Shown: positions 48,962 to 60,871 of the stretch, piece by piece
Layout: each line of letters opens with the position of its first letter
Position numbering within the stretch: position 1 is the stretch's first letter
Origin: Pseudomonas nitroreducens
Lineage (GTDB): Bacteria; Pseudomonadota; Gammaproteobacteria; Pseudomonadales; Pseudomonadaceae
DNA length: 64,000 nt
Reading direction: 5' to 3'
Assembly: GCF_014204515.1 (NCBI RefSeq)
Contig: NZ_JACHLI010000013.1
Location: 62,001-126,000, forward strand
Translations under genes and position numbers: made by a program
Notes under the pieces: generated by a model
Told to the model about the DNA's origin: nothing
Database searches by the model: none
What the model saw: the letters and a program-made list of their open reading frames with translations, nothing else

Positions 48962-49777
48962 TCAGCGCTTGAGCGAAGCCGGCAGGTGCGGCTGGATGCT
49001 GGTCAGCAGCGCCTTGAAGCACTTGGTGTTGCCGGCAACGATCTGGCCCTTTTCGAGGAACTCGTGGCCGCCGGTGAAATCGCTGACCAGACCGCCTGCT
49101 TCCTGGATCAGCAGGGCGCCTGCGGCCATGTCCCACTCGGACAGGCCGAATTCCCAGAAGGCGTCATAACGGCCGGCGGCGACGTAGGCCAGGTCCAGGC
49201 TGGCGGCGCCGGCGCGGCGGATGCCGGCGGTCTGGCCGACCAGGCTGCGGAACATGCCCAGGTAGGCGTCCAGGTTGTCCATCTGGCTGTCGCGGAACGG
49301 GAAGCCGGTACCGAGCAGGGCGCCTTCCAGGCTCTTGCGGTTGCTGACGCGCAGGCGGCGACCGTTCAGTGCAGCGCCACGACCACGGCTGGCGGTGAAT
49401 TCTTCCTGGCGGACCGGGTCGAGGACCACGGCGTGCTCGAGGCGACCGCGGTATTTGCAGGCGATGCTGACGGCGTAGTGCGGAACGCCGTGGATGAAGT
49501 TGGTGGTGCCATCCAGCGGGTCGATGATCCACTGGTAGTCGGCGCCTTCGCCGCTGCCTTCCAGGACGCCGCCTTCCTCGCCCACGATGCCGTGGTTCGG
49601 GTAGGCCTTGCGCAGGGCGGTGACGATGCTGAGTTCGGCCGCGCGGTCGACCTCGGTGACGTAATCCTTGGCTTCTTTCTCGTTGACCGACAGGGTATCC
49701 AGGCGTTCGATGGAGCGGAAGATCAGTTCACCGGCGCTGCGAGCGGCGCGCAGGGCGATATTCAGCATAGGCTGCAT
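48962..49777 (-). CDS. suhB: Inositol monophosphatase family protein SuhB
   Basis: Magnesium-dependent phosphatase fold of 271 residues; SuhB also binds the rRNA transcription antitermination machinery, and in P. aeruginosa it is linked to virulence control. Metal-site motifs are GIVGEEGG, IDPLDGTTNFIHGVPHYAVS and WDMAAGALLIQEAGG. ATG 49777 (MQPMLNIALRAARSAGELIF) is the conserved start; the frame continues upstream without conservation. It is divergent from trmJ. Confidence 0.97.
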   Translation of the reverse strand: MQPMLNIALRAARSAGELIFRSIERLDTLSVNEKEAKDYVTEVDRAAELSIVTALRKAYPNHGIVGEEGGVLEGSGEGADYQWIIDPLDGTTNFIHGVPHYAVSIACKYRGRLEHAVVLDPVRQEEFTASRGRGAALNGRRLRVSNRKSLEGALLGTGFPFRDSQMDNLDAYLGMFRSLVGQTAGIRRAGAASLDLAYVAAGRYDAFWEFGLSEWDMAAGALLIQEAGGLVSDFTGGHEFLEKGQIVAGNTKCFKALLTSIQPHLPASLKR

Positions 49778-49923
49778 GGAGAGGTCACCTGGGTCGTTAA
49801 AGAAAGCCGAACATTCTAGCAGAAAGCCATGGAGTTCATAGAGCGACCTGTCGCCTGCGTGGCGCAAGACCCACTGCTGCGGTAGGATTCCCTCCCTTTT
49901 TCGCTTTTCTGTGGAGTCGCGCG

Positions 49924-50703
49924 TTGCTCGACAAAATTCGCGTGGTGCTGGTCAACACCAGCCATCCCGGCAATATCGGCGGTACGGCCCGTGCGATGAA
50001 GAACATGGGCCTGTCGCGCCTGGTGCTGGTCGATCCGATGGATTTCCCCAGCGGCGAGGCGAGCGCCCGCGCTTCCGGCGCCGATGACATTCTCGACGCG
50101 GCCGTGGTCGTGCCCACCCTGGAAGATGCCCTGGCCGGCTGCAGCCTGGTGCTCGGTACCAGTGCGCGCGATCGTCGCATCCCCTGGCCGCTGCTCGATC
50201 CCCGCGAGTGCGCCACCACCAGCCTGGAACACGTCCAGCAGGGTGGCGAGGTCGCGCTGGTATTCGGTCGTGAATATGCCGGCCTGACCAACGAAGAGCT
50301 GCAGCGCTGTCAGTTCCACGTGCACATCCCGGCCAATCCCGAGTTCAGCTCGCTGAACCTGGCCACGGCGGTGCAGGTGCTGGTCTACGAGGTGCGCATG
50401 GCCTGGCTGGCCGTTCAGGGACAGCCGACCAAGCAGGAGAAGGTCGAGGCCACTGCGATGCTCAATAGCGTGCCGGTGACCTCTGACGAGCTGGAGCGCT
50501 TCTATGCCCACCTCGAATCGACCCTGGTGGACATCCAGTTCCTCGACCCGCAGAAGCCGCGCCACCTGATGTCGCGCCTGCGCCGCCTGTATGGCCGCAG
50601 CGGCGTCAGCAAGCTGGAGATGAATATCCTGCGGGGCATTCTCACCGAGACCCAGAAAGCTGCCCGCGGGGAGCTTGCCAAGCGGAGTGATGACGATGTT
50701 TGA
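49924..50703 (+). CDS. trmJ: tRNA (cytidine/uridine-2'-O-)-methyltransferase TrmJ
   Basis: SPOUT-class methyltransferase of 259 residues, modifying position 32 of several tRNAs. The N-terminal RNA and SAM-knot region shows [20 protein letters not shown] and [19 protein letters not shown], and the C-terminal extension is helical. It starts with TTG at 49924, the only conserved position ([16 protein letters not shown]). Its stop overlaps the start of cysE, so both are likely co-translated. Confidence 0.96.
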   Translation: MLDKIRVVLVNTSHPGNIGGTARAMKNMGLSRLVLVDPMDFPSGEASARASGADDILDAAVVVPTLEDALAGCSLVLGTSARDRRIPWPLLDPRECATTSLEHVQQGGEVALVFGREYAGLTNEELQRCQFHVHIPANPEFSSLNLATAVQVLVYEVRMAWLAVQGQPTKQEKVEATAMLNSVPVTSDELERFYAHLESTLVDIQFLDPQKPRHLMSRLRRLYGRSGVSKLEMNILRGILTETQKAARGELAKRSDDDV

Positions 50704-51475
50704 GCGTGTCCGCGAAGACATTCAGAGCGTTTTCCATCGAGACCCGGCAGCGCGCAACGCCTTCGAGGTGCTGACCTGCTACCCGGGCCTGCACGCCGTC
50801 TGGCTGCATCGCCTGGCCCACGGCCTGTGGACCTCCGGCTGGAAGTGGCTGGCACGCATGGTGTCCAACTTCGGCCGCTGGATGACCGGCATCGAGATCC
50901 ACCCCGGCGCGAAGATCGGCCGGCGGTTCTTCATCGACCACGGCCTGGGCATCGTCATCGGCGAGACCGCCGAGATCGGCGATGACGTGACCATCTACCA
51001 GGGCGTGACCCTGGGTGGCACCAGCTGGAACAAGGGCAAGCGCCACCCGACCCTGGCCGACGGCGTGGTGGTGGGGGCGGGCGCCAAGGTGCTCGGCCCG
51101 TTCACCGTCGGCGCCGGCGCCAAGGTCGGCTCGAATGCCGTGGTGACCAAGGAGGTACCGCCAGGGGCCACCGTCGTGGGTATTCCGGGGCGCATCATCG
51201 CCAAGGATGACGCGGATCAGGCGGCCAAGCGCCAGGCGATGGCAGAAAAGCTCGGCTTCGATGCCTACGGCGTCAGCCAGGACATGCCCGACCCGGTGGC
51301 CCGCGCCATCGGCCAGTTGCTCGATCACCTGCAGGCGGTCGATGGCCGCCTGGAAGGCATGTGCCAGGCGCTGACAGCTCTGGGTAGCGATTACTGTGCG
51401 AAAGACCTTCCGGTGCTGCGGGAAGAGGACTTCGCCGGTGTGAAAGACCCGGAGAGCAGCCAGTCGGCGCAGTGA
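50696..51475 (+). CDS. cysE: Serine O-acetyltransferase
   Basis: First committed step of cysteine synthesis, acetylating serine; 259 residues. The N-terminal helical part ([20 protein letters not shown]) precedes a left-handed beta-helix of hexapeptide repeats ([40 protein letters not shown]) and the active-site loop region [18 protein letters not shown] 50696 is the conserved start within trmJ's end. Cysteine supply suits the isc operon next door, since IscS uses cysteine as its sulfur source. Confidence 0.97.
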   Translation: MFERVREDIQSVFHRDPAARNAFEVLTCYPGLHAVWLHRLAHGLWTSGWKWLARMVSNFGRWMTGIEIHPGAKIGRRFFIDHGLGIVIGETAEIGDDVTIYQGVTLGGTSWNKGKRHPTLADGVVVGAGAKVLGPFTVGAGAKVGSNAVVTKEVPPGATVVGIPGRIIAKDDADQAAKRQAMAEKLGFDAYGVSQDMPDPVARAIGQLLDHLQAVDGRLEGMCQALTALGSDYCAKDLPVLREEDFAGVKDPESSQSAQ

Positions 51476-51548
51476 TGCGCCGACGCCAGCATTGCTGCTA
51501 GAATACTGCGCCGCTCGCTGGCTAAATCCGACTAAAGTAATAGGTCTT

Positions 51549-51582
51549 ATAGTTGACTTAAATAGTCGGAAAAGAGCATACT
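51549..51582 (+). promoter_or_regulatory. isc operon promoter with IscR-type box
   Basis: ATAGTTGACTTAAATAGTCG (51549-51568, continuing GAAAA) fits the type 1 IscR consensus ATAsyyGACtrwwwyAGTC at nearly every position. Within it TTGACT (51553-51558) can serve as -35, with CATACT (51577-51582) as -10 at 18-bp spacing. The box therefore covers the promoter, as expected for autorepression by [2Fe-2S]-IscR. Confidence 0.82.
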
Positions 51583-51615
51583 TCCGCCATACCAGCGATT
51601 CTTCCGGATGTTCCC

Positions 51616-52110
51616 ATGCGATTGACCACCAAAGGCCGCTATGCCGTCACCGCCATGCTCGATCTGGCGTTGCACGCCCAGCGTGGCCCGGTTTCTCTCG
51701 CTGATATCTCCGAGCGCCAGGGTATCTCCCTGTCCTACCTGGAACAGCTGTTCGCCAAGTTGCGCCGTGGCAACCTGGTGGTCAGCGTACGCGGTCCGGG
51801 TGGCGGTTATCAGCTGTCCCGCGACATGACCGGCATCCACGTTGCCCAGGTGATCGATGCGGTCAACGAGTCGGTCGACGCCACCCGCTGCCAGGGCCAG
51901 GGTGACTGCCACTCCGGCGATACCTGCCTGACCCACCACCTGTGGTGCGACCTCAGCCAGCAGATTCACGAGTTCCTCAGCGGCATCAGCCTGGCCGACC
52001 TGGTCGAGCGCCGCGAAGTTCAAGAGGTCGCCCAGCGCCAGGACGAGCGTCGCTGCTCGGGCAGCAAGCCGCTGCGCCTCGACAAGATTGAAGCGTCCGC
52101 CATCGACTGA
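51616..52110 (+). CDS. iscR: Fe-S cluster assembly regulator IscR
   Basis: Rrf2-family regulator of 164 residues that carries a [2Fe-2S] cluster and represses the isc operon when cluster supply is good. The winged helix is [20 protein letters not shown] with [20 protein letters not shown]. The cluster ligands are the three cysteines in [13 protein letters not shown] plus a downstream His. It is the first gene of the operon and has its own binding box upstream; iscS follows after 28 bp. Confidence 0.98.
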   Translation: MRLTTKGRYAVTAMLDLALHAQRGPVSLADISERQGISLSYLEQLFAKLRRGNLVVSVRGPGGGYQLSRDMTGIHVAQVIDAVNESVDATRCQGQGDCHSGDTCLTHHLWCDLSQQIHEFLSGISLADLVERREVQEVAQRQDERRCSGSKPLRLDKIEASAID

Positions 52111-52138
52111 GCGAACGCCCGCCTGTAGGAGTTACCTG

Positions 52139-53353
52139 ATGAGATTGCCGATTTACCTCGACTACTCCGCCACCACCCCGGTGGATCCGCGTGTCGCTCA
52201 GAAAATGGCCGACTGCCTGCTGGTTGACGGCAATTTCGGCAACCCGGCCTCGCGTTCCCACCTCTTCGGCTGGAAGGCCGAGGAAGCGGCCGAGAACGCC
52301 CGCCGCCAGGTCGCCGAACTGGTCAATGCCGACCCCCGCGAGATCGTCTGGACTTCCGGTGCCACCGAGTCCGACAACCTGGCCGTGAAGGGCGTTGCGC
52401 ACTTCTACGCGACCAAGGGCAAGCACATCATCACCTCGAAGATCGAGCACAAGGCGGTCCTGGATACCTGCCGCCAGCTGGAGCGCGAAGGCTTCGAAGT
52501 GACCTACCTGGAACCGACTCCCGAGGGCATCATCACCCCGGCGATGGTCGAGGCCGCCCTGCGTGACGACACCATCCTGGTTTCGGTCATGCATGTGAAC
52601 AACGAAGTCGGCAGCATCAACGACATCGCCGCCATCGGCGAGCTGACCCGTGCCCGCGGTATCCTGCTGCACGTCGACGCTGCGCAGTCGGCCGGCAAGG
52701 TGGACATCGACCTGGAGAAACTCAAGGTCGACCTGATGTCCTTCTCCGCCCACAAGGTCTACGGCCCCAAAGGCATGGGCGCGCTGTACGTGCGCCGCAA
52801 GCCGCGCGTGCGCCTGGAAGCCCAGATGCACGGTGGCGGCCACGAGCGCGGCATGCGTTCGGGTACCCTGGCGACCCACCAGATCGTCGGCATGGGCGAA
52901 GCCTTCCGCATCGCCAAGGAAGAAATGCACCAGGAAATGGCTCGCATCGAAGGCCTGCGCAAGCGCTTCTTCGATCAGGTGCAGGACCTGGAAGAGCTGT
53001 ACCTCAACGGCAGCCCGACTTCCTACGCGCCGAACATCCTCAACGTCAGCTTCAACTACGTCGAAGGCGAGTCGCTGATGATGTCGCTCAAGGATCTGGC
53101 CGTTTCCTCCGGTTCCGCCTGCACCTCGGCCTCGCTGGAGCCGTCCTACGTGCTCCGCGCCCTAGGTCGCAACGACGAACTGGCGCACAGCTCCATCCGT
53201 TTCAGCTTCGGCCGCTTCACCACCGAAGAAGAAGTCGATTACGCCGCCAAGAAGGTGGTGGAAGCCGTTTCCAAGCTGCGTGAGCTTTCGCCGCTGTGGG
53301 ATATGTTCAAAGAGGGTGTCGACCTGTCCAAGGTCGAATGGCAGGCCCACTGA
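52139..53353 (+). CDS. iscS: Cysteine desulfurase IscS
   Basis: PLP-dependent enzyme of 404 residues that takes sulfur from cysteine for Fe-S clusters and tRNA thiolation. The PLP lysine is in [20 protein letters not shown] near residue 206 and the persulfide cysteine is in [19 protein letters not shown] near 328. ATG 52139 ([20 protein letters not shown]) follows TAGGAG; the frame is open upstream into iscR but not conserved. Confidence 0.98.
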   Translation: MRLPIYLDYSATTPVDPRVAQKMADCLLVDGNFGNPASRSHLFGWKAEEAAENARRQVAELVNADPREIVWTSGATESDNLAVKGVAHFYATKGKHIITSKIEHKAVLDTCRQLEREGFEVTYLEPTPEGIITPAMVEAALRDDTILVSVMHVNNEVGSINDIAAIGELTRARGILLHVDAAQSAGKVDIDLEKLKVDLMSFSAHKVYGPKGMGALYVRRKPRVRLEAQMHGGGHERGMRSGTLATHQIVGMGEAFRIAKEEMHQEMARIEGLRKRFFDQVQDLEELYLNGSPTSYAPNILNVSFNYVEGESLMMSLKDLAVSSGSACTSASLEPSYVLRALGRNDELAHSSIRFSFGRFTTEEEVDYAAKKVVEAVSKLRELSPLWDMFKEGVDLSKVEWQAH

Positions 53354-53380
53354 CCCGCCCCGAAGAAGTGAGGATTAGCC

Positions 53381-53767
53381 ATGGCTTACAGTGACAAGGT
53401 CATCGACCACTACGAAAACCCGCGCAACGTCGGCAAGATGAATGCCGAAGACCCGGACGTCGGCACCGGCATGGTCGGTGCGCCGGCCTGCGGCGACGTG
53501 ATGCGCCTGCAGATCAAGGTCAACGAGCAGGGCGTCATCGAAGACGCCAAGTTCAAGACCTACGGCTGCGGTTCGGCCATCGCCTCCAGCTCCCTCGCCA
53601 CCGAGTGGATGAAGGGCAAGACCCTGGACGAAGCCGAATCCATCAAGAACACCACCATCGCCGAAGAACTGGCCCTGCCGCCGGTGAAGATCCACTGCTC
53701 GGTACTCGCCGAGGACGCCATCAAGGCGGCCGTGCGCGACTACAAGCAGAAGAAAGGTCTGCTCTGA
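53381..53767 (+). CDS. iscU: Fe-S cluster scaffold IscU
   Basis: Scaffold of 128 residues on which clusters are built. The three cluster cysteines are in GAPACGDVMRLQIK, KTYGCGSAIASSSLA and KIHCSVLAEDAIKAA. The LPPVK motif recognised by the chaperone HscA is present just before the third cysteine. Confidence 0.99.
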   Translation: MAYSDKVIDHYENPRNVGKMNAEDPDVGTGMVGAPACGDVMRLQIKVNEQGVIEDAKFKTYGCGSAIASSSLATEWMKGKTLDEAESIKNTTIAEELALPPVKIHCSVLAEDAIKAAVRDYKQKKGLL

Positions 53768-53793
53768 AGCGATTCGTTGAGTAAGGAGTTCCC

Positions 53794-54117
53794 ATGGCCA
53801 TCAGCATGACCGAAGCCGCCGCCAACCACGTTCGCCGCTCCCTCGACGGGCGCGGCAAGGGCGAGGGCATCCGTCTTGGCGTGCGTACCACCGGGTGTTC
53901 CGGGCTGGCCTACGTGCTGGAGTTCGTCGACGAACTGGCAGCCGAGGACCAGGTCTTCGAGAGCCACGGCGTGAAGGTCATCATCGACCCGAAAAGCCTG
54001 GTCTACCTCGACGGCACCGAGTTGGACTTCACCAAGGAAGGCCTCAACGAGGGCTTCAAGTTCAACAACCCGAACGTGCGCGGTGAGTGTGGCTGCGGCG
54101 AAAGCTTCAACGTCTGA
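53794..54117 (+). CDS. iscA: A-type Fe-S carrier IscA
   Basis: Cluster carrier of 107 residues. The three conserved cysteines are in [16 protein letters not shown] and [11 protein letters not shown] at the C-terminus. ATG 53794 follows AAGGAG, 26 bp after iscU. Confidence 0.98.
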   Translation: MAISMTEAAANHVRRSLDGRGKGEGIRLGVRTTGCSGLAYVLEFVDELAAEDQVFESHGVKVIIDPKSLVYLDGTELDFTKEGLNEGFKFNNPNVRGECGCGESFNV

Positions 54118-54125
54118 GGCTGGGT

Positions 54126-54647
54126 GTGGGTAGTCCCTGTCACTTCGCGCTGTTCGACCTGCAGCCGGGCTTCCGGATCGATCTGGAAGCCCTCGGCAAC
54201 CGCTATCGTGAGCTGGTGCGAACCGTCCACCCGGATCGCTTCGCCGACGCCTCCGAGCGCGAGCAGCGGCTGGCGCAGGCCAAGGCCGCCGAACTCAACG
54301 ATGCCTACCAGACGCTGAAGAGCGTTCCGCGTCGCGCCCTGTACCTGCTGGCCCTGCGCGGCGATGCACTGCCGCTGGAAGCCACGGTGCAGGACCCGGA
54401 GTTCCTCCTGCAGCAGATGCAGCTGCGCGAGGACCTCGAAGACCTGCAGGACAGCGCCGATCTTGACGGCGTGGCGCAGTTCAAGCGCCAGCTGAAGTCC
54501 GCCCAGCAGCAGCTGGACGATGACTTCGCTGACTGCTGGGATGACGCCGCGCAGCGTGAACGGGCCGAGCGCCTGGTGCGTCGCATGCAGTTCCTCGACA
54601 AGCTGGCGCAGGAAGTGCGGCAGCTGGAAGAGCGACTCGACGATTAA
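54126..54647 (+). CDS. hscB: Fe-S cluster co-chaperone HscB
   Basis: J-domain protein of 173 residues that brings IscU to HscA. The J-domain has the HPDRF variant of HPD in [20 protein letters not shown], followed by the C-terminal helical IscU-binding part ([20 protein letters not shown]). GTG 54126 gives [16 protein letters not shown], the conserved start; an upstream open stretch runs into the end of iscA in another frame and is not used. Confidence 0.96.
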   Translation: MGSPCHFALFDLQPGFRIDLEALGNRYRELVRTVHPDRFADASEREQRLAQAKAAELNDAYQTLKSVPRRALYLLALRGDALPLEATVQDPEFLLQQMQLREDLEDLQDSADLDGVAQFKRQLKSAQQQLDDDFADCWDDAAQRERAERLVRRMQFLDKLAQEVRQLEERLDD

Positions 54648-54691
54648 TCCGCGTGGCTGCTGCCGCGCCCGATAGCCTGATTAGAAACCGC

Positions 54692-56551
<1,860 letters not shown>

Positions 56552-56557
56552 GCGAAG

Positions 56558-56896
56558 ATGCCGCAGATTGTCTTTCTGCCCCACGCCGAACACTGCCCCG
56601 AAGGCGCGGTGATCGAAGCCCAGCCGGGCGAAACCATCATGAAGGCGGCGCTGCGCAACGGCATCGAGATCGAACACGCCTGCGAGATGTCCTGTGCCTG
56701 CACTACCTGCCACGTGGTCGTGCGCAAGGGCTTCAACTCCATGGAAGCCTCCGACGAGCTGGAAGACGACATGCTGGACAAGGCCTGGGGCCTGGAGCCG
56801 GATTCGCGCCTGTCCTGCCAGGCGGTAGTGGGCGACACGGACCTGGTGGTGGAAATCCCGAAATACACCATCAACCAGGTGTCCGAAGGTCACTGA
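56558..56896 (+). CDS. fdx: ISC-system [2Fe-2S] ferredoxin
   Basis: Electron donor for cluster assembly, 112 residues. The cluster cysteines are CEMSCACTTCHVVV (three ligands in the CX5CX2C pattern) and the fourth in RLSCQAVVGDTDLVVEIP. It follows hscA after 6 bp. Confidence 0.98.
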   Translation: MPQIVFLPHAEHCPEGAVIEAQPGETIMKAALRNGIEIEHACEMSCACTTCHVVVRKGFNSMEASDELEDDMLDKAWGLEPDSRLSCQAVVGDTDLVVEIPKYTINQVSEGH

Positions 56897-56910
56897 GGCG
56901 GAGCGTCGAC

Positions 56911-57111
56911 ATGAGTCTGAAATGGGTTGATGTGCTCGAAATCGCCATCCAGCTGACCGAAACCAAGCCGGACGTGGACCCGCGCTACGTGAACTTCGTC
57001 GATCTGCACCGCTGGGTGCTGGCATTGCCGGAGTTCAGCGACGATCCTTCCCGTGGCGGGGAGAAGGTCCTGGAGGCCATCCAGGCTGCCTGGATCGAAG
57101 AAGCGGAATAA
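56911..57111 (+). CDS. iscX: Fe-S assembly protein IscX
   Basis: Small acidic protein of 66 residues that binds IscS and iron and tunes cluster assembly. It starts SLKWVDVLEIAIQLTETKPD and contains DPRYVNFVDLHRWVLALPEF, both typical. It is the last isc gene; the following 333-bp gap separates it from ndk. Confidence 0.96.
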   Translation: MSLKWVDVLEIAIQLTETKPDVDPRYVNFVDLHRWVLALPEFSDDPSRGGEKVLEAIQAAWIEEAE

Positions 57112-57444
57112 AAGCGGCTACAGGCCAAGAGCGGCTGTAGGCTACAGGCGGCAGGCTACAGGTCGGAGCGGCTGTTGTTTTTGCCTGCCGCCTGTGGCCT
57201 GCCGTCTGCAGCCGCCCTTATGCTTTTCCCCGAACCCGCGTATAATTCGCGGGTTTTATCTTTAGGTGAGCTGTCGAAAATTTCCCCGAGGGAATTTTCC
57301 AGTCGCCGGCCCTGTCGCAGTCGGGCCGGTTTCGCGGCCTTCGCCCCACGGGCGCGGCGCGCGGCAAACCCTAGAATCGCAGGAGCTCCTGGCCACGCCA
57401 GGGGCTTCTTGGCATTACCAACCTTGCTTTTCGGAGTTATTTCC
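57112..57444 (+). other. Repeat-rich gap and structured ndk leader
   Basis: Positions 57118-57215 contain several copies of a GGCTACAGG/GGCTGTAGG motif and their inverses, probably folding at the 3' end of the isc transcript. A promoter follows at 57218-57246. Downstream, three hairpins precede ndk: around 57276-57299 (GAAAATT arms), 57306-57329 (CCGGCCC/GGGCCGG) and 57384-57406 (AGCTCCTGGC/GCCAGGGGCT, one mismatch). No protein gene is supported here. Confidence 0.65.
57218..57246 (+). promoter_or_regulatory. Predicted sigma-70 promoter upstream of ndk
   Basis: A perfect -10 TATAAT (57241-57246) lies 17 bp after a weak -35 TTATGC (57218-57223). Transcription from here would give a leader of about 190 bases before ndk. 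A second possible -10, TAGAAT at 57372-57377, would give a shorter one. Confidence 0.65.
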
Positions 57445-57876
57445 ATGGCCCTGCAACGTACCTTCTCCATCATCAAGCCCGACGCCGTTTCCAAGAACGT
57501 CATCGGCGAAATCCTGACCCGCTTCGAGAAAGCCGGCCTGCGCGTTGTCGCTTCGAAGATGGTTCAGCTGTCCGAGCGCGAAGCTGGCGGTTTCTACGCC
57601 GAGCACAAAGAGCGTCCCTTCTTCAAGGACCTGGTTTCCTTCATGACCTCCGGCCCGGTCGTCGTTCAGGTTCTGGAAGGCGAAGACGCCATCCTGCGCA
57701 ACCGTGAGCTGATGGGCGCCACCGATCCGAAGAAAGCCGACGCTGGCACCATCCGCGCCGACTTCGCCGTTTCCATCGACGAGAACGCCGTACACGGTTC
57801 CGACTCGGAAGCTTCCGCTGCTCGTGAAATCGCTTACTTCTTCTCCAGCACCGAGGTGTGCGAGCGCATTCGCTGA
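57445..57876 (+). CDS. ndk: Nucleoside diphosphate kinase
   Basis: Transfers the terminal phosphate between nucleoside di- and triphosphates; 143 residues. It starts [20 protein letters not shown], and the active-site histidine is in [20 protein letters not shown] near residue 117. ATG 57445 follows GGAGTTATTTCC. The upstream open frame is leader sequence. rlmN follows after 27 bp. Confidence 0.98.
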   Translation: MALQRTFSIIKPDAVSKNVIGEILTRFEKAGLRVVASKMVQLSEREAGGFYAEHKERPFFKDLVSFMTSGPVVVQVLEGEDAILRNRELMGATDPKKADAGTIRADFAVSIDENAVHGSDSEASAAREIAYFFSSTEVCERIR

Positions 57877-57903
57877 TCCAGGCGAATGAGCGAGGGTGAA
57901 TCC

Positions 57904-59052
57904 ATGACTAATACCGCTGTAAAGGCCAACCTGCTGGGCATGACCAAGCCCCAGCTCGAGGAATTCTTCGAGTCCATCGGTGAAAAGCGCTTCCGCGCCG
58001 GCCAGGTAATGCAATGGATTCACCACTTTGGCGCTCTCGAGTTCAGCGCCATGACGAACGTCGGCAAGGCCTTGCGCGAAAAGCTCGAGGCCGTTGCCGA
58101 AATTCGTCCCCCGGAGATCGTCAGCCAGGACATTTCCGCTGACGGTACCCGCAAGTGGGTGGTGCGCGTGGCTTCGGGCAGTTGCGTCGAGACCGTGTAC
58201 ATTCCCCAGGGCGGCCGCGGCACCCTGTGCGTGTCGTCCCAGGCCGGCTGTGCGCTGGACTGCAGTTTCTGCTCCACCGGCAAGCAAGGCTTCAACAGCG
58301 ACCTGACCAGCGCCGAGATCATCGGCCAGGTGTGGATCGCCAACCAGTCGTTCGGGACCATCCCGGGCAAGATCGACCGTGCCATCACCAACGTGGTGAT
58401 GATGGGCATGGGCGAGCCGCTGCTGAACTTCGACAACGTCGTGAGCGCCATGAGCATCATGATGGAAGACCTCGGCTACGGTATTTCCAAGCGCAAGGTG
58501 ACCCTGTCCACCTCCGGCGTGGTGCCGATGATCGACAAGCTCGCCGAGGTCACCGACGTGTCCCTGGCCCTGTCGCTGCACGCGCCCAACGACGAACTGC
58601 GCAACAAGCTGGTGCCGATCAACAAGAAGTACCCGCTCGCCATGCTGCTCGACTCCTGCTACCGCTACATCACGCGCCTGGGCAAGGAGCGCGTGCTGAC
58701 CGTGGAGTACACCCTGCTGGCCGGCGTCAACGATCAGCCCGAGCATGCTGAGCAGATGATCGCACTGCTCAAGGATTTCCCTTGCAAGATCAACCTGATT
58801 CCGTTTAATCCGTTCCCGCATTCGGGTTACGAGCGGCCGAGCAACAATGCCATCCGCCGTTTCCAGGACATGCTGCACAAGAGCGGCTTCAACGTGACCG
58901 TTCGTACCACCCGCGGCGACGACATCGACGCCGCCTGTGGTCAGCTGGTGGGCCAGGTGATGGACCGCACCCGCCGCAGCGAGCGCTATATTGCCGTACG
59001 TCAGCTGGCCGCCGATGCCGACCAGGCCGTGCCCGCTGCCAACCGAAACTGA
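57904..59052 (+). CDS. rlmN: Dual-specificity rRNA/tRNA methyltransferase RlmN
   Basis: Radical-SAM enzyme of 382 residues that methylates C2 of A2503 in 23S rRNA and A37 in tRNAs. The cluster motif [15 protein letters not shown] (CX3CX2C) is near residue 118, [10 protein letters not shown] binds SAM, and the C-terminal methyl-carrying cysteine is in [17 protein letters not shown] 57904 follows GAGGGTG. It needs Fe-S clusters from the isc genes nearby. Confidence 0.97.
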   Translation: MTNTAVKANLLGMTKPQLEEFFESIGEKRFRAGQVMQWIHHFGALEFSAMTNVGKALREKLEAVAEIRPPEIVSQDISADGTRKWVVRVASGSCVETVYIPQGGRGTLCVSSQAGCALDCSFCSTGKQGFNSDLTSAEIIGQVWIANQSFGTIPGKIDRAITNVVMMGMGEPLLNFDNVVSAMSIMMEDLGYGISKRKVTLSTSGVVPMIDKLAEVTDVSLALSLHAPNDELRNKLVPINKKYPLAMLLDSCYRYITRLGKERVLTVEYTLLAGVNDQPEHAEQMIALLKDFPCKINLIPFNPFPHSGYERPSNNAIRRFQDMLHKSGFNVTVRTTRGDDIDAACGQLVGQVMDRTRRSERYIAVRQLAADADQAVPAANRN

Positions 59053-59068
59053 ACTAGGGAGGATTCCG

Positions 59069-59827
59069 ATGACCCTGCGCGCCGCGCTGTTCTTACTGTT
59101 GGCAACCGTGCTGACGGGTTGCGTGACGACCGGTAAACAGGATCCTCTGAAAACCGAGAAGGGCCGGGACGAGGCGCGCGACGCCTACATCCAGCTCGGC
59201 ATCGGTTACCTGCAGATGGGCAATACCGAGCAGGCCAAGATCCCGCTGCGCCAGGCGCTCGACCTGGACTCCTCCAGCGCCGATGCCCACGCCGCCCTGG
59301 CCGTGGTCTACCAGACCGAGATGGAGCCCAAGCTCGCCGAGAGCGAGTACCGCAAGGCGCTGTCCTCGCGCTCGGGCGATGCGCGCATCCTGAACAACTA
59401 CGCGAGCTTCCTGTTCGAGCAGAAGCGCTATCAGGAAGCCTACGACACCTACATGAAGGCCACCGAAGACGGCCTCTACTCCGAGCGCTCGCGCATCTTC
59501 GAGAACCTCGGCCTGGTGAGCATGAAGCTCAACCAGCGCGCCAAGGCCAAGGAGTTCTTCGAGAAGGCCGTGCGTTTGAATCGCGGTTCGCCGGTGGCGC
59601 TGATCGAGCTGGCCGACCTGAACTACCAGGATCGCGAGTACGTGCCGTCGCGCGCCTTCTACGAGGAATATCTCAAGCAGGGCCCGCAGACCGCGCGCAG
59701 CCTGTTGCTGGGGATTCGACTGGCGAAGATCTTCGACGACCGGGATACCGCGGCGAGTTTCGGCCTGCAGCTGAAGCGCCTGTATCCCGCTTCTCCTGAA
59801 TACCAGGCATACCAGGCGGATAAATGA
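59069..59827 (+). CDS. pilF: Type IV pilus biogenesis lipoprotein PilF
   Basis: Outer-membrane lipoprotein of 252 residues that assembles the PilQ secretin. The signal MTLRAALFLLLATVLTGC ends in a lipobox with Cys-18. About six TPR repeats follow, for example AYIQLGIGYLQMGNTEQAKI and ARILNNYASFLFEQKRYQEA. ATG 59069 is fixed by the signal and the GGGAGG upstream. rodZ overlaps its stop by 4 bp. Confidence 0.97.
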   Translation: MTLRAALFLLLATVLTGCVTTGKQDPLKTEKGRDEARDAYIQLGIGYLQMGNTEQAKIPLRQALDLDSSSADAHAALAVVYQTEMEPKLAESEYRKALSSRSGDARILNNYASFLFEQKRYQEAYDTYMKATEDGLYSERSRIFENLGLVSMKLNQRAKAKEFFEKAVRLNRGSPVALIELADLNYQDREYVPSRAFYEEYLKQGPQTARSLLLGIRLAKIFDDRDTAASFGLQLKRLYPASPEYQAYQADK

Positions 59828-60870
59828 TGAATACGTCGCAGTCCGATGTCATCGGCACGACCCGCGCCAACCCTGGCGAAACGCTGCGCCAGGCGCGCGA
59901 GAACAAGGGCTGGAGCACCGCGCAGGTCGCCGGCCAGCTGAACCTGACCGAGAACGCATTGCGTCAGCTGGAACAGGGTTCGTTCGATCAGTTGCCCGGC
60001 CACACCTTCGCCCGTGGCTACGTCCGCGCCTACGCCAAGTTGCTGGGCATGGACCAGGCGCAGATGGTCACCGCTTTCGACCAGTACACCGGTACCGACG
60101 CCAGCGGCAGCAATGTCCACAGTCTGGGCCGCGTGGTCGAGCCGGTGCGTCTGTCGCGCAACCTGCTGCGCCTGTTCAGCCTGGTGCTGCTGGCCGTGCT
60201 GATCGGCTTCGGCTACTTCTGGTGGCAGGAGCGCGCCTCGCGCCCGGCCGAGACCGGCAGCCTGAACATGGAGCACGTCGAGGTCGAGAGCGCCGACGGC
60301 ACCACGGAAATCCACACCCTCGACGAGCCCGAGGACCTGGCGGCGAACCAGGAGCAGGGCAATGCACCGAGCGTTCCCGCTGGCGACAGCGGCGAGCCCC
60401 AGGCACCGGCAGAGGGCGAGCCCGGCGTGGCAGCCAATCCCGACGCCGCCCCGGCACCGGTTGCTCCGGCACCCACCGAGAGCGCTCCGGCCCAGGTTGC
60501 ACCGGCCCAGGTTGCAGCGGGCAGCGCCCAGCAGCCGGCTGCTGCCGCGCCTACCGCGCCAGCAGCGCCGACGGCTCCGGTCGAGGCAGCGCCCGTGGCG
60601 CCGGCCGCACCGGTCGTGGCCGCTGCCGGCCAGGGGGTGGTCAAGGTTCAATTCAGCGCCGATTGCTGGACCCAGGTGACCGATGCCGATGGCAAGGTCG
60701 TGCTGGAAGGTCTCAAGCGCAAGGGTGATTCGCTGGAAGTCGCCGCCAAGGCGCCGGTCCAGCTGCGCCTGGGCTTCGCCCAGGGCGCCCAGGTCAGCTA
60801 CAACGGCCAGCCGGTCGAAGTCACGCCGGCGCGCGGTGGTACCGCACGCCTGAAGTTGGGTGGACAGTAA
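59824..60870 (+). CDS. rodZ: Cytoskeletal protein RodZ
   Basis: Bitopic inner-membrane protein of 348 residues that links MreB to the wall-synthesis machinery. A cytoplasmic helix-turn-helix ([20 protein letters not shown] then [20 protein letters not shown]) is followed by one membrane helix ([20 protein letters not shown], near 115-135). A long Ala/Pro-rich periplasmic linker (about 190-260) leads to the C-terminal DUF4115 domain ([20 protein letters not shown]). The linker is low in complexity and likely to vary between strains. Confidence 0.95.
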   Translation: MMNTSQSDVIGTTRANPGETLRQARENKGWSTAQVAGQLNLTENALRQLEQGSFDQLPGHTFARGYVRAYAKLLGMDQAQMVTAFDQYTGTDASGSNVHSLGRVVEPVRLSRNLLRLFSLVLLAVLIGFGYFWWQERASRPAETGSLNMEHVEVESADGTTEIHTLDEPEDLAANQEQGNAPSVPAGDSGEPQAPAEGEPGVAANPDAAPAPVAPAPTESAPAQVAPAQVAAGSAQQPAAAAPTAPAAPTAPVEAAPVAPAAPVVAAAGQGVVKVQFSADCWTQVTDADGKVVLEGLKRKGDSLEVAAKAPVQLRLGFAQGAQVSYNGQPVEVTPARGGTARLKLGGQ

Positions 60871-60871
60871 G

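Noticed and set aside
57175..57444. N-terminal extension of ndk
   Set aside because: The open stretch covers a promoter and hairpins; NDK proteins start at [10 protein letters not shown].
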